Notes: generated by a model from the sequence alone, not told the origin. Numbered from the stretch's first letter, positions 9,047-18,794 are shown. The stretch is DNA of 33,746 nt from an uncultured Alphaproteobacteria bacterium (GCA_905479125.1 CAJQLI010000219.1:1-33746); one strand, 5' to 3'. A program made the numbers and translations.

Positions 9047-10472
9047 GGGCACCAAAAATAATTCCGATAGCACGGATTCCGCGGGCGGCGGGTCCAACCA
9101 GATGTGGGGTGGACGGTTCGCCGCCGCTCCCGACGCGCTTATGGAGAGAATTAATGCTTCCATCGGCTTTGACAAGGCACTCTATGCGCAAGACATCGCC
9201 GGCTCGGTCGCTCATGCGCGGATGCTGGGCGATGTGGGGATTCTGTCTGACGCCGATGTGACGGCGATTTGCGACGGCCTCGCGGGTATTCGCGATGAAA
9301 TAGAAGCCGGAACGTTCGAATTCAAAACCGAACTGGAAGATATTCACATGAATATCGAGGCCCGGCTCACGGAGCGCATTGGCGATGCCGCGGGCAGGTT
9401 GCACACGGCACGATCGCGGAACGATCAGGTGGCGACCGATTTCCGGCTTTGGGTACGCGATGCGGTCGATGCGGCGGATGATGCGCTAAAGGCGCTTCAG
9501 ACCGCGTTGATTGACCAGGCCGAGGTGCATGCGGACTGGGTGATGCCGGGCTTTACGCATTTGCAGGCGGCCCAGCCGGTTACTGCCGGTCATCACCTGC
9601 TGGCCTATGTCGAAATGTTCGGCCGGGACCGCAGCCGTTTCAGCGATGCACGGGCACGGCTGAATGAAAGCCCGCTGGGCGCAGGTGCGCTTGCCGGTAC
9701 AGGGTTTCCCATCAAGCGGGACATGACGGCGACGGCGCTCGGTTTTGACCGGCCGACAGCCAATTCGCTCGATTCCGTATCGGATCGGGATTTCGTGCTC
9801 GAATATCTCGCGGCGGCGGCAATCTGCGCCGGTCATCTGTCCCGCCTTGGCGAAGAGCTGGTGATCTGGTCGTCGGCGCAGTTCCGCTTCGCGCGGCTGT
9901 CCGACGCCTTTTCGACAGGCTCGTCGATGATGCCGCAAAAGCGTAATCCGGACGCGGCAGAGCTGATCCGCGGCAAGACGGGCAGGGTGCTCGGCGCTTT
10001 CGTTGCGTTATCGACCGTGATGAAAGGACTGCCGCTCGCTTATTCCAAGGATATGCAGGAAGACAAGGAGCCCGTTTTCGATGCAGCGGAGGCGCTAATG
10101 GTGTGTGTCGCCGCCGCGACCGGCATGATCGCCGACCTGACCTTCGATCGTGAGCGCCTTGCCGCTGCGGCCGGTGAAGGGTTTACGACCGCGACCGACC
10201 TTGCCGACTGGCTGGTACGTGAGGCCGGAGTCCCGTTCCGCGAATCTCATCACATAACCGGACGGGTCGTCGCGCTTGCCGAGGAAAAAGGCTGTGGTCT
10301 CGAAGATCTCGCGCTGGCTGAACTGACAGCGATCGACGAACGTATCAGCAATGCGGTGTTCGATGTGCTCGGCGTGGATAACTCGGTGCGCAGTCGCAAC
10401 AGTTATGGTGGAACGGCGCCGGATAATGTCCGCGCGCAGGTTATTTCCGCCCGGGAGCGGTTTTTGAAATGA
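9045..10472 (+). CDS. argH: Argininosuccinate lyase
   Basis: 475 aa. [70 protein letters not shown]. Confidence 0.97.
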   Translation: MGTKNNSDSTDSAGGGSNQMWGGRFAAAPDALMERINASIGFDKALYAQDIAGSVAHARMLGDVGILSDADVTAICDGLAGIRDEIEAGTFEFKTELEDIHMNIEARLTERIGDAAGRLHTARSRNDQVATDFRLWVRDAVDAADDALKALQTALIDQAEVHADWVMPGFTHLQAAQPVTAGHHLLAYVEMFGRDRSRFSDARARLNESPLGAGALAGTGFPIKRDMTATALGFDRPTANSLDSVSDRDFVLEYLAAAAICAGHLSRLGEELVIWSSAQFRFARLSDAFSTGSSMMPQKRNPDAAELIRGKTGRVLGAFVALSTVMKGLPLAYSKDMQEDKEPVFDAAEALMVCVAAATGMIADLTFDRERLAAAAGEGFTTATDLADWLVREAGVPFRESHHITGRVVALAEEKGCGLEDLALAELTAIDERISNAVFDVLGVDNSVRSRNSYGGTAPDNVRAQVISARERFLK

Positions 10473-10624
10473 CGATGCAGAATATTTTCCTGAAACGGAT
10501 GTTCCTGGCCGTGTTGTGCCTCGCTTTTGCACTCTCGGTGGCGGGTTGCGGCAAGAAGCCCAAAAAACTGACATCTCCAGATAAGACGGTCACCTTTCCG
10601 ACCCAATATCCGACTTCACGATGA
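10469..10624 (+). CDS. Small lipoprotein, LptM/YifL-like (argH-lysA intergenic lipoprotein)
   Basis: Not in supplied ORF track (51 aa). ATGA overlap with the argH stop. Translation [51 protein letters not shown] has a signal peptide and lipobox SVAGC, then a GKK...FP..YP tail. Confidence 0.85.
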   Translation: MTMQNIFLKRMFLAVLCLAFALSVAGCGKKPKKLTSPDKTVTFPTQYPTSR

Positions 10625-10637
10625 GGCATACCCCGAA

Positions 10638-11906
10638 ATGAGCAGCTTCGAATATCGCGGCGGTGCGCTGCACGCCGAAGATGTATCGCTGACGAACCTG
10701 GCTGAAAAAGTCGGGACGCCGTTTTATTGTTATTCCGCGGAGATGCTGCGCAAGGCCTATACAGATTTTGCCGGCGCTTTCGCAGGTCTTGATGTCACCG
10801 TCTGTTATGCCGTGAAGGCGAATAGCAACCAGGCCGTCATTGCGCTGTTTGCGGCGCTCGGGGCAGGTGCGGATGTGGTGTCGGAGGGAGAGCTTCGCCG
10901 GGCGCTTGCCGCCGGTGTGCCTGCGGACAAGATCGTGTTTTCCGGTGTCGGCAAGACGCGGGACGAAATGGACATGGCCCTGCGGGCGGATTGCGGGCAG
11001 TTCAATATTGAATCCGAGCCCGAACTCGCGGCCTTGTCAGAGGTCGCAGCATCCCTGGGCAAATCGGCGACGATCGTGTTGCGGGTCAATCCCGATGTGG
11101 ATGCCGATACCCATCACAAGATTTCCACCGGCCGTGCCGGTGACAAGTTCGGGATCGAACTTGACCGCATCCGGGAGGTCTATGCTGCCGCGGCGAAAAT
11201 GCCCGGTCTGAATCCGTCGGGCCTGGCGGTTCATATCGGCTCGCAACTGACGCGGCTTGACCCGTTCCGCGACGCGTTCGAGCGCATCGCCGCCCTTGTG
11301 CGCGAATTGCGGGCGGATGGCCTGCACGTCGACCGCCTCGATCTCGGTGGCGGGCTTGGCATTGTCTATCGGGATGAAGTTCCACCGGTGCCGACGGATT
11401 ATGCAGAGATCGTCCGTGACGTGTTCGGAGATATGGATGTTGCGCTGACGTTTGAGCCCGGCAGGCGATTGACGGGCGAGGCGGGAATCCTTGTCACCCG
11501 CGTTATCTATGTGAAAGAGAGCGGAGGCCGGAAGTTTGCGGTGGTGGATGCGGCAATGAACGATCTGATACGACCGACGCTGTACGAAGCGTGGCACGAT
11601 ATCGACCCGGTTGCCCAGCCGGCGGATGATGCTGCACGCATGCCGCTCGACATCGTGGGGCCGGTTTGCGAGACCGGTGATGTATTCGCCGTCCAGCGTG
11701 ACATGCCGCCTCTCGCTGCCGGAGACCTGCTCGCTGTTCGGTCTGCCGGGGCATATGGCGCGGTCATGGCGTCGACCTATAACAGCCGGCTCCTGATCCC
11801 GGAAACCATGGTTAACGGGTCTCAAGAGGCCGTGATTCGACCTCGGACCGATTATGATACACTTATAGGACAGGATGTCGTGCCCGGCTGGGTGACCGCG
11901 CAGTGA
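10638..11906 (+). CDS. lysA: Diaminopimelate decarboxylase
   Basis: 422 aa. VCYAVKANSNQAVIALFAALGAGADVVSEGELRRAL, HIGSQLTRLDPF, DLGGGLGI, FEPGRRLTGEAG, CETGDVFA. Confidence 0.97.
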   Translation: MSSFEYRGGALHAEDVSLTNLAEKVGTPFYCYSAEMLRKAYTDFAGAFAGLDVTVCYAVKANSNQAVIALFAALGAGADVVSEGELRRALAAGVPADKIVFSGVGKTRDEMDMALRADCGQFNIESEPELAALSEVAASLGKSATIVLRVNPDVDADTHHKISTGRAGDKFGIELDRIREVYAAAAKMPGLNPSGLAVHIGSQLTRLDPFRDAFERIAALVRELRADGLHVDRLDLGGGLGIVYRDEVPPVPTDYAEIVRDVFGDMDVALTFEPGRRLTGEAGILVTRVIYVKESGGRKFAVVDAAMNDLIRPTLYEAWHDIDPVAQPADDAARMPLDIVGPVCETGDVFAVQRDMPPLAAGDLLAVRSAGAYGAVMASTYNSRLLIPETMVNGSQEAVIRPRTDYDTLIGQDVVPGWVTAQ

Positions 11907-11937
11907 CGAACCCCGTACCGTCAGGAGATCCGGCGGC

Positions 11938-14469
11938 ATGAGCGATGATAGAGATACCAGGAAAGACACAGATACGATTGTTCCGCGCGCGCGGCCCGAA
12001 GCTACGCTCGCACGGCGGATAACCCAGGCCCGGCTCAGCCTTGCCTGGGAGGCCATATGGCCAGCGGTCTGGCCGGCACTGGGTGTAGCCGGCCTCTTTA
12101 TCGGAATTGCTCTGCTTGACGTGTTTTCGTATTTGCCGGGCTGGCTTCATGCTGCGTCTCTGGCCGCAGTTGCCTGTTTTCTGGGATTTGCGATTTACAC
12201 CGGTGTCCGCACACTGGTCTGGCCGAACCGCCGGGATGCGGTGCGCCGGATCGAGACCGCAAGCGGACTCGACCATCGCCCGCTTGAGGCCCTTCAGGAT
12301 AAACTACCGGACGGGATGACCGATCCGACGGCACGGGCGCTGTGGCAGGCGCATCAGCAACAGATGGCGGATCGAATCCGGAACCTCAAAGTGGGGGCGC
12401 CGTCGCCGGGCCTTCCCGCAAGAGACCCCTGGGCTCTTCGGGCTATGGTGGTTCTGCTGTTATTTGTCGGTGTGGTCGTCGCCGGTCCCGATGCAACCGA
12501 CCGGATGGGAAGGGCACTGGCGCCGAGCTTTGGCGAAGAACGCGGAACGCAGTCGGCACAGATCGAAATCTGGGTAACGCCTCCCGAATATACGAGGCTG
12601 CCACCCATTTTTCCGATCCAGATTGCGGACGATCATGCGAAGGCCCTGGAACAGGCCGCGGTGGCTCTACCGGCGGGTGCCGATGGACCAAAGGCTGCAG
12701 AACTGGTGATCGAAGTGCCCGAAGGCAGCGTATTGACCACGATTGTTTCTGGCGGCACCGGCAAGGCTGTCCTCGATATCGATGGCGAGAAAACGCCTCT
12801 CGAAGATGTGGACCGGGTGAACCGCCGGCTTCAGCAGCCGCTGGAGAAAGGCGGCCGTCTGTCGGTTGTGCATGACGGGAAGGTCCTCGGGTCGTGGACG
12901 CTCAGAACGCGGGCGGACACGCCGCCGAAAATTGCATTCGATGGGACGCCTGCGGCTACTCAGCGCGGCACCTTGCGGATGGCCTATACGGGCAGTGACG
13001 ATTACGGCATTACCGAGATTCGCGGGGAAATGCGCCGGACTTACGAACGGGGCGAAGTCCTGGGCAAGGAAGTGTCCCGGTTCGATCTGCCCGCACCTTC
13101 GCTGAATGCAAAGAACGTCAAAGAAGCTATTTTCCAGGAAATCGCATCACACCCCTGGGCCGGGCTTCCCGTCGTCATTCGCCTCGCCGCCAGGGATGCT
13201 GCCGGACAGGAAGGCCTGTCCACAGAGATCAACCTGGTTCTGCCGGAACGCAAGTTCAACAACCCCGTTGCCAAAGAGATAATCGTCGAGCGCCGCCGCC
13301 TGACGGTCCAGCCGGAAAGACGCGGCGAAATTATCGACCGCATTAATGAGATCGCGGGCGATACGCAGGCCTATAAGGACGACACCGTGGTGTTCCTGGG
13401 GCTGGTCCTGTCACGGTCACGTCTGTTTCATGAAGAGCAGGACTCGGCGATCCCGCCAGTGCGGGAACTGCTCTGGGATACGGCTTTGCGTGTCGAAGAC
13501 GGTCAGCTTTCCCATGCAGAACGGGAACTGGCCCGTGCACAGGATGCGCTGATGAAAGCACTGGCCCGCAATGCGCCTGACGCCGAGCTGGAACGTCTGA
13601 TGAGAGACCTGCAGAACGCGATGAACAAGTTCATGCGGGAAATGGCGAAAAAACTTCAGAATACCCCCAATGCCGACAAGGCCATGCCGTTCGATCCGAC
13701 GGCACGGATCATGCAGTCCTCCGACATTCAGCGTATGATGGAGCAGATCAGAAAACTGATGAGGGCCGGTTCGCGCGACGCGGCGCGCCAGATGCTGTCG
13801 CAACTGCGGAATATGATGGAAAGCCTGCGCAATGCGCGGGTCATGCAGAACAACCCGAACGCCCAGCGCGGCAACCAGGCGATGCGCCAGCTTCAGGAAA
13901 TGATTCGCCGCCAGAACGAACTGATGGACAAAACGTTCCGTCAGTCGCAAGGACGCGAGCCGGGCCAGAAACAGATGCAGCAGGGCGCGCAGCAACAACA
14001 GAGCCTGCGCGAGATGCTCAAGAAATTCGAACAGATGATGAAGGGCATGATGCCCGGCGATAGCAAGGGCATGCGGTCACTCGGCCAGGCAGGTCGCTCA
14101 ATGGAAGGCGCGACGGAATCCCTGGGTCAGGGCCAGCCGGGACAGGCAGTCGGACAGCAGGGGCAGGCACTGGAAGCTCTGCGGCGTGCCGGACAAGGTA
14201 TGATGCAGCAGATGATGGGCCGCTTCGGCCGCGGCTCCGGTATCGGTATGAACCCCCAGTTCAATCCGTTGGGGGCGATGCGAGATCCTCTTGGCCGCGA
14301 GTGGCAGGATGAAGAGGGTGGATCGGATACCCAGAGGGTGATCATTCCCGACCAGGGCGCAATCGAGCGCGCGCAGGACATCATGGATGAGCTGCGTAAA
14401 CGCGCCGGAGAACGTTTCCGCAGGCCGCTGGAACTCGATTATATAGACAGGTTGATGAAACGTTTCTGA
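11938..14469 (+). CDS. DUF4175 / TIGR02302-type membrane protein
   Basis: 843 aa. N-terminal TM segments, long soluble region, Met/Gln-rich C-terminal part, ending in RAQDIMDELRKRAGERFRRPLELDYIDRLMKRF. Position after lysA is typical. Confidence 0.85.
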   Translation: MSDDRDTRKDTDTIVPRARPEATLARRITQARLSLAWEAIWPAVWPALGVAGLFIGIALLDVFSYLPGWLHAASLAAVACFLGFAIYTGVRTLVWPNRRDAVRRIETASGLDHRPLEALQDKLPDGMTDPTARALWQAHQQQMADRIRNLKVGAPSPGLPARDPWALRAMVVLLLFVGVVVAGPDATDRMGRALAPSFGEERGTQSAQIEIWVTPPEYTRLPPIFPIQIADDHAKALEQAAVALPAGADGPKAAELVIEVPEGSVLTTIVSGGTGKAVLDIDGEKTPLEDVDRVNRRLQQPLEKGGRLSVVHDGKVLGSWTLRTRADTPPKIAFDGTPAATQRGTLRMAYTGSDDYGITEIRGEMRRTYERGEVLGKEVSRFDLPAPSLNAKNVKEAIFQEIASHPWAGLPVVIRLAARDAAGQEGLSTEINLVLPERKFNNPVAKEIIVERRRLTVQPERRGEIIDRINEIAGDTQAYKDDTVVFLGLVLSRSRLFHEEQDSAIPPVRELLWDTALRVEDGQLSHAERELARAQDALMKALARNAPDAELERLMRDLQNAMNKFMREMAKKLQNTPNADKAMPFDPTARIMQSSDIQRMMEQIRKLMRAGSRDAARQMLSQLRNMMESLRNARVMQNNPNAQRGNQAMRQLQEMIRRQNELMDKTFRQSQGREPGQKQMQQGAQQQQSLREMLKKFEQMMKGMMPGDSKGMRSLGQAGRSMEGATESLGQGQPGQAVGQQGQALEALRRAGQGMMQQMMGRFGRGSGIGMNPQFNPLGAMRDPLGREWQDEEGGSDTQRVIIPDQGAIERAQDIMDELRKRAGERFRRPLELDYIDRLMKRF

Positions 14470-14533
14470 TCACCTGTGTACGAACGGGGCGACCAAACGG
14501 GCCGATCGACCAGGCTGGTTGAAAAGGCCGGGG

Positions 14534-14899
14534 TCAGGCGCGGGCGCTGAGCACTGTGTCTGCTGCTTCGCAAATCTGCTGCAGCGTGAACGGTTTCGAG
14601 ATCACATCGTGGATCAGTGCGTCGAGATTGTGGGCGCGCTGGCGTTCGGCGGCATAGCCGGTCATCAGCAGGATCGGCATGTCCGGCCAGTCACGCGAAA
14701 CTTTGAGCGCGAGGGCGATGCCATCGAGTTCGGGCATCACGATATCCGACAGGAGTAGTTCAAACGTGTCTTTTTCAAGCGCTTCAAGCGCCTGAACGCC
14801 ATCGGCCGTCGCCGTCACGTCATGACCTGCATTCACAAGGGCGCGCGATACGAATTCACGCACGGCGGTATCGTCTTCGGCAATCAGAATTTTTGACAC
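14534..14899 (-). CDS. cpdR: Single-domain response regulator, CpdR-like
   Basis: 121 aa receiver only: ILIAEDDTAVREFVSRAL, LLLSDIVMPELDGIAL, PILLMTGYAAERQRAHNLDALIHDVISKPFTLQQI. Confidence 0.85.
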   Translation of the reverse strand: MSKILIAEDDTAVREFVSRALVNAGHDVTATADGVQALEALEKDTFELLLSDIVMPELDGIALALKVSRDWPDMPILLMTGYAAERQRAHNLDALIHDVISKPFTLQQICEAADTVLSARA

Positions 14900-14950
14900 G
14901 TGCGTTTCTGGAGCTGTTGATCCACTGGCGGAGGGTAGGCGGCAAACCTT

Positions 14951-14989
14951 TACAAAAAATTAAGAAGCGCCAGAATCAGCGGCCGGCGC
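14951..14989 (-). terminator. Candidate intrinsic terminator downstream of the hypoxanthine phosphoribosyltransferase gene
   Basis: Minus strand: GCGCC...GGCGC stem (14985-14989 / 14967-14971) followed by TTCTTAATTTTTTG. Short stem with a large loop. Confidence 0.4.
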
Positions 14990-14999
14990 GGGTACGGTG

Positions 15000-15551
15000 T
15001 CAGTCCTGCCGCACCATCCCGATATACGGCAATCCTCTGAAAAGGTGCGCCATATCAATGCCATAGCCGACAACGAATACGTCATCGACCTTAAACCCAA
15101 CGTAATCGGCTTCGATCTGGACTTCTCTCTTTTCGTGCTTGTCCAAAAGAACGCAGGTATGGACTGCTGCGGCACCGCGGGCCGTCATCAGGTCCGTGGC
15201 GAAGGCCATAGTGCGCCCGGTATCGAGGATGTCGTCAATAATCATCACTGCCCGGTCGCGGACATTCTCCGAGATGTCGCGGGCAAGGTTGACCGTCCCG
15301 GAGCTTTGTATCTCCGTTCCGTAACTCGACAGCGTAACGAAATCGACCGTCGGGCGCATACCGGCACGGTCCAGCGCGCGAAGCAGGTCTGCGGCGAACA
15401 CGAAGCTTCCCTTGAGGACCACGATAATCAGCAGGTCTTCCGGAAGCTCTGTTGCAATGTCTTTCGCGAGAATCTCTATACGCTTTGCGATTGTCTCTGC
15501 ATCGAAGATGACATCGATTTCAGGTTGGTTACGTGTGTCCATCGCCGACAT
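15000..15551 (-). CDS. hpt: Hypoxanthine phosphoribosyltransferase
   Basis: 183 aa. LIIVVLKGSFVFAADLLRAL, VMIIDDILDTGRTMAFATDLM, VGYGIDMAHLFRGLPYIG. Confidence 0.93.
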   Translation of the reverse strand: MSAMDTRNQPEIDVIFDAETIAKRIEILAKDIATELPEDLLIIVVLKGSFVFAADLLRALDRAGMRPTVDFVTLSSYGTEIQSSGTVNLARDISENVRDRAVMIIDDILDTGRTMAFATDLMTARGAAAVHTCVLLDKHEKREVQIEADYVGFKVDDVFVVGYGIDMAHLFRGLPYIGMVRQD

Positions 15552-15553
15552 CT

Positions 15554-16411
15554 CTAGTTTTCATCCACACCGACATCGATGCGTTTGGCATCTGCCGGTG
15601 GATTATTGATTTCTGTGGCGAATTTCACGACTTCATCGGGCAGCATGCGCCGCTCCGGTGGCGGGAACGTCCATCGTTTTATGACTTTGCCGCCGGCATC
15701 GAGGAAAAGTATGCGCAGGTTCGGCACGTCATGCGGCACCTTGGACAGATTGACCAGTTCGCCGTCGATCCGGAGCATCGTCTTGTCCGGGTATGTATAG
15801 CGAACGCTGCGCACCCCCAACCGCTTTTTCACCGGCTCCGGCGTCATGCCGATAAGGTCGTATAGCTTTTGCGCCGGTGGCCAGCTTTTTGAAATGGACT
15901 GCTGGAATCCCAATAATCCACCAATAGCACCGCCGATGATCAGGATCAGCACGATCCAGGCGATGCGGGCCGGCCATGGGCTGGATTTTCGCGGAAGCGC
16001 CGGGACGTTCGACGACCGCGCGCCGGGAAGCGGGCGCGGAGACGAATCCGGTTTTTTGCCGAATACATCATCGAAGTTTGCCCGAAAGTCGTCGCTTGCC
16101 GCGGTTGCGTCGTCGTCAGGCCCCGCAGGTTCCCGGCCGATACGCTCTTCGAGTGCGGCAGCCACATCGCTCGGATCGGGTTCTTCAGCAGGCGCCGGAT
16201 CCGGGGCGGGTTCTGGCGCAGGTTCGGAGGCAGGCGCAGGTTCCAGGGGGGGCGCAGGTGCGGTATCGGCGCCCGCCATTTCTTCCGGCGTCGGTGCAGG
16301 CTGCGCCCAGGCATTTGCACATTTCGCACACTTAACTGTACGACCCTGCGCGCCGATCTTTACGGGGTCGACTACATAACGCGCAGAACAGGATGGACAC
16401 GTAATAATCAT
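15554..16411 (-). CDS. Zinc-ribbon (MJ0042-type) membrane protein with DUF3426-like C-terminus
   Basis: 285 aa. N-terminal MIITCPSCSARYVVDPVKIGAQGRTVKCAKCANAW (CxxC...CxxC), Pro/Ala/Glu-rich linker, single TM (IAWIVLILIIGGAIGGLLGF), LGVRSVRYTYPDKTMLRIDGELVNLSKVPHDVPNLRILFLDAGGKVIKRWTF. Confidence 0.88.
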   Translation of the reverse strand: MIITCPSCSARYVVDPVKIGAQGRTVKCAKCANAWAQPAPTPEEMAGADTAPAPPLEPAPASEPAPEPAPDPAPAEEPDPSDVAAALEERIGREPAGPDDDATAASDDFRANFDDVFGKKPDSSPRPLPGARSSNVPALPRKSSPWPARIAWIVLILIIGGAIGGLLGFQQSISKSWPPAQKLYDLIGMTPEPVKKRLGVRSVRYTYPDKTMLRIDGELVNLSKVPHDVPNLRILFLDAGGKVIKRWTFPPPERRMLPDEVVKFATEINNPPADAKRIDVGVDEN

Positions 16412-16439
16412 ATGAACTTCTTACCCTAAGGCAGCCAAA

Positions 16440-16468
16440 CATATAAGAGGGCGTGATTCTACTGGCAA
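16440..16468 (-). promoter_or_regulatory. Candidate sigma70-type promoter for the zinc-ribbon gene
   Basis: Minus strand TTGCCA (16468-16463), 17 nt spacer, TATATG (16445-16440), about 29 bp upstream of the ATG at 16411. Confidence 0.4.
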
Positions 16469-16576
16469 CCCTATGGTGAGACCCGTCTTCCAAAATAGAA
16501 ATTTCGTGCCTTTATTGGTGTGGTTCTGGACGGCGGGTCAATGGGTGTGCGATTCTGTCTTCGAAATTGAACGGGA

Positions 16577-17305
16577 ATGAATGCTTTGGCGAACGGCGTA
16601 GGCGATATCGTCCGTTTCGAAAATGTCGGCATGCGGTACCGCCTCGGTGCGGAGGTGCTCCATGATGTGTCGTTTTCTCTTCCGGCGGGGTCATTCCATT
16701 TCCTGACCGGGCCCAGCGGTGCCGGCAAGTCGTCGCTGATGCGGCTGATGTATCTTGCGCATCGACCGTCGCGGGGAAGTATTTCCATGTTCGGCCGTGA
16801 CGTTTCCACCGTGCCGCGCACTGAACTTGCCGCGCTTCGTCGCCGGATCGGTGTCGTTTTTCAGGATTTTCGTTTGATCGACCATTTATCGGCGCTCGAT
16901 AACGTCGCATTGCCTCTTCGGGTCGCGGGCGCCAAGGAAGGCCAGATTCGGAATCATGTCGCAGAATTGCTGAAATGGGTGGGGCTTGAAAGCCAGATAG
17001 ATGACAAACCGACAACTTTGTCGGGTGGCGAGCAGCAGCGGGTTGCGATCGCCCGGGCGGTGATCGCGCGGCCGCAGATACTGCTTGCCGACGAACCGAC
17101 GGGTAATGTCGACGATGATATCGCGATCCGGCTGATGTACCTGCTTGAAGAGCTGAACAAGATCGGCACGACCGTGGTCGTCGCCACCCATAACGAATCC
17201 CTGATAGAGCGGTTCAAGCATCCGTGTTTTCACGTCGAAGACGGCCTGCTCAGTGGCCCCGGCGTCGGGGTGCGCAATGACCGGGACCCCGGGGGCGACC
17301 AATGA
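16577..17305 (+). CDS. ftsE: Cell division ATP-binding protein FtsE
   Basis: 242 aa ABC ATPase: Walker A GPSGAGKSS, signature LSGGEQQRVAIARA, Walker B ILLADEPTGNVD. Followed by ftsX with ATGA overlap. Confidence 0.94.
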   Translation: MNALANGVGDIVRFENVGMRYRLGAEVLHDVSFSLPAGSFHFLTGPSGAGKSSLMRLMYLAHRPSRGSISMFGRDVSTVPRTELAALRRRIGVVFQDFRLIDHLSALDNVALPLRVAGAKEGQIRNHVAELLKWVGLESQIDDKPTTLSGGEQQRVAIARAVIARPQILLADEPTGNVDDDIAIRLMYLLEELNKIGTTVVVATHNESLIERFKHPCFHVEDGLLSGPGVGVRNDRDPGGDQ

Positions 17306-18180
17306 TCGGACAGGTGCGGGATGTTCCGCTCAGCGGCGATCCCGCCAGCCGCTACCTGCCCTGGACGGTCGGGTTGCTTGTATTCCTGGCGACGCTCGCC
17401 TTCGCGGCGGGGATGTTCCTGGCTTCGGCTGGCGATACCTGGCGGCAGGATTTATCCGGTACGTTGACCGTTCAGATCCCGGTGTCGGACAAGGCGGACC
17501 GCCTGGAGCAGGTAAATGCCGTCGCCGAACTGCTGCGCACGACGCCCGGTGTTGTTTTTGTCCGCCCGATACCGGACGCTGAAATCGCGGTGTTGCTTGA
17601 ACCGTGGCTTGGTAAACAGGTCCTTGAGCTCGAACTGCCGATGCCCGACCTGATTGACGTTTCCGTTGCGCGTGCTGCCGATATCGATATTGCGGCACTG
17701 TCTGCGCGGCTTGCACAGGTCGCCCCGGGAACGGTCGTCGACGATCATGCGATCTGGTTGCGCCGTTTGACGGAATTCACCCTGATTGCCGAGACGATAT
17801 CGTTTGCGGTCATGATCGTGATCCTGATATCAGCCGTCGCGACGGTGGTCTTTACGACGCGGACAGGGCTCGCGATCCATAGCGATGTGGTCGAAGTACT
17901 TCATCTGATCGGCGCGCAGGATTCCTATGTCGCGCGGCAGTTCCAGAATCATACCCTCAGGCTGGCCTCGGCCGGTGCCGCTGTCGGGTTTCTGCTCGGC
18001 GCCGGCATAATCTGGCTCGCCCATGTCTATGGTGGAAAGCTGAGCGGCGGCCTGCTGCCGGAACTGGCCCTGGGACCGGGACAGTGGGCATTGCTGGCCG
18101 CACTTCCCGTAGCGGCGGTTTTACTGGTGGTACTGACCGTTGGTATCACCGTGAAGCGCGTGCTGGGAAAAATGATGTGA
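17302..18180 (+). CDS. ftsX: Cell division protein FtsX
   Basis: 292 aa, four predicted TM segments, ATGA overlap with ftsE. FtsX-like LTVQIPV...VVFVRPIPDAEIAVLLEPWLG and VLHLIGAQDSYVARQFQNH. Confidence 0.9.
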   Translation: MIGQVRDVPLSGDPASRYLPWTVGLLVFLATLAFAAGMFLASAGDTWRQDLSGTLTVQIPVSDKADRLEQVNAVAELLRTTPGVVFVRPIPDAEIAVLLEPWLGKQVLELELPMPDLIDVSVARAADIDIAALSARLAQVAPGTVVDDHAIWLRRLTEFTLIAETISFAVMIVILISAVATVVFTTRTGLAIHSDVVEVLHLIGAQDSYVARQFQNHTLRLASAGAAVGFLLGAGIIWLAHVYGGKLSGGLLPELALGPGQWALLAALPVAAVLLVVLTVGITVKRVLGKMM

Positions 18181-18794
18181 AACGAAGAGACGCGCGACAT
18201 CCGGGCAGAACACTGGGGCGCATCGTCGCGTTTGCGGCATTCGTGTTTCTGGTGTGGTCGGCAGGGCTTTACCTGTTTGCGACTTTGATTCCCGACACCC
18301 GCGTCTCACCCGACGAAAAGACCGATGCGATCGTTGTTCTCACCGGCGGTGCGGGCAGGGTCAGCGAGGGACTTTCGCTTCTTGCTGTCGGAAGCGGGCG
18401 CAAACTGTTTGTCTCCGGCGTCTATCGGGGGGTGGATGTCCAGGCGCTTCTCAAGCTGGCCCAGCGTACACCCGGTGATCTCGAATGTTGTATCTCTCTG
18501 GGCTACGCCGCAGACAGCACCCGGGGGAATGCCGCAGAAACTGCAGAATGGATCAAGGGCGAAGGTTTCAAGTCGATCCGGCTTGTAACCGCCAGCTATC
18601 ATATGCCCCGCAGCCTGCTGGAATTCAGACATGCACTGCCGGATGACATTCGCATTGTTTCGCACCCGGTTTTCCCCGCCGGTTTTTACACGGAGAACTG
18701 GTGGCGCTGGCGTGGGTCCGCGCGCCTCGCAATTTCCGAGTATCACAAATATATCCTGGCGCGGATTGAATTGTCGGGGCCGCGCGCCAAATGA
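18177..18794 (+). CDS. YdcF/SanA-like (DUF218) membrane protein
   Basis: GTG start overlapping the ftsX stop. DAIVVLTGGAGRVSEGLSLL, ARGNAAETAEWIK-like STRGNAAETAEWIKGEGFKSIRLVTASYHMPRSLLEF. Confidence 0.88.
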   Translation: MKRRDARHPGRTLGRIVAFAAFVFLVWSAGLYLFATLIPDTRVSPDEKTDAIVVLTGGAGRVSEGLSLLAVGSGRKLFVSGVYRGVDVQALLKLAQRTPGDLECCISLGYAADSTRGNAAETAEWIKGEGFKSIRLVTASYHMPRSLLEFRHALPDDIRIVSHPVFPAGFYTENWWRWRGSARLAISEYHKYILARIELSGPRAK

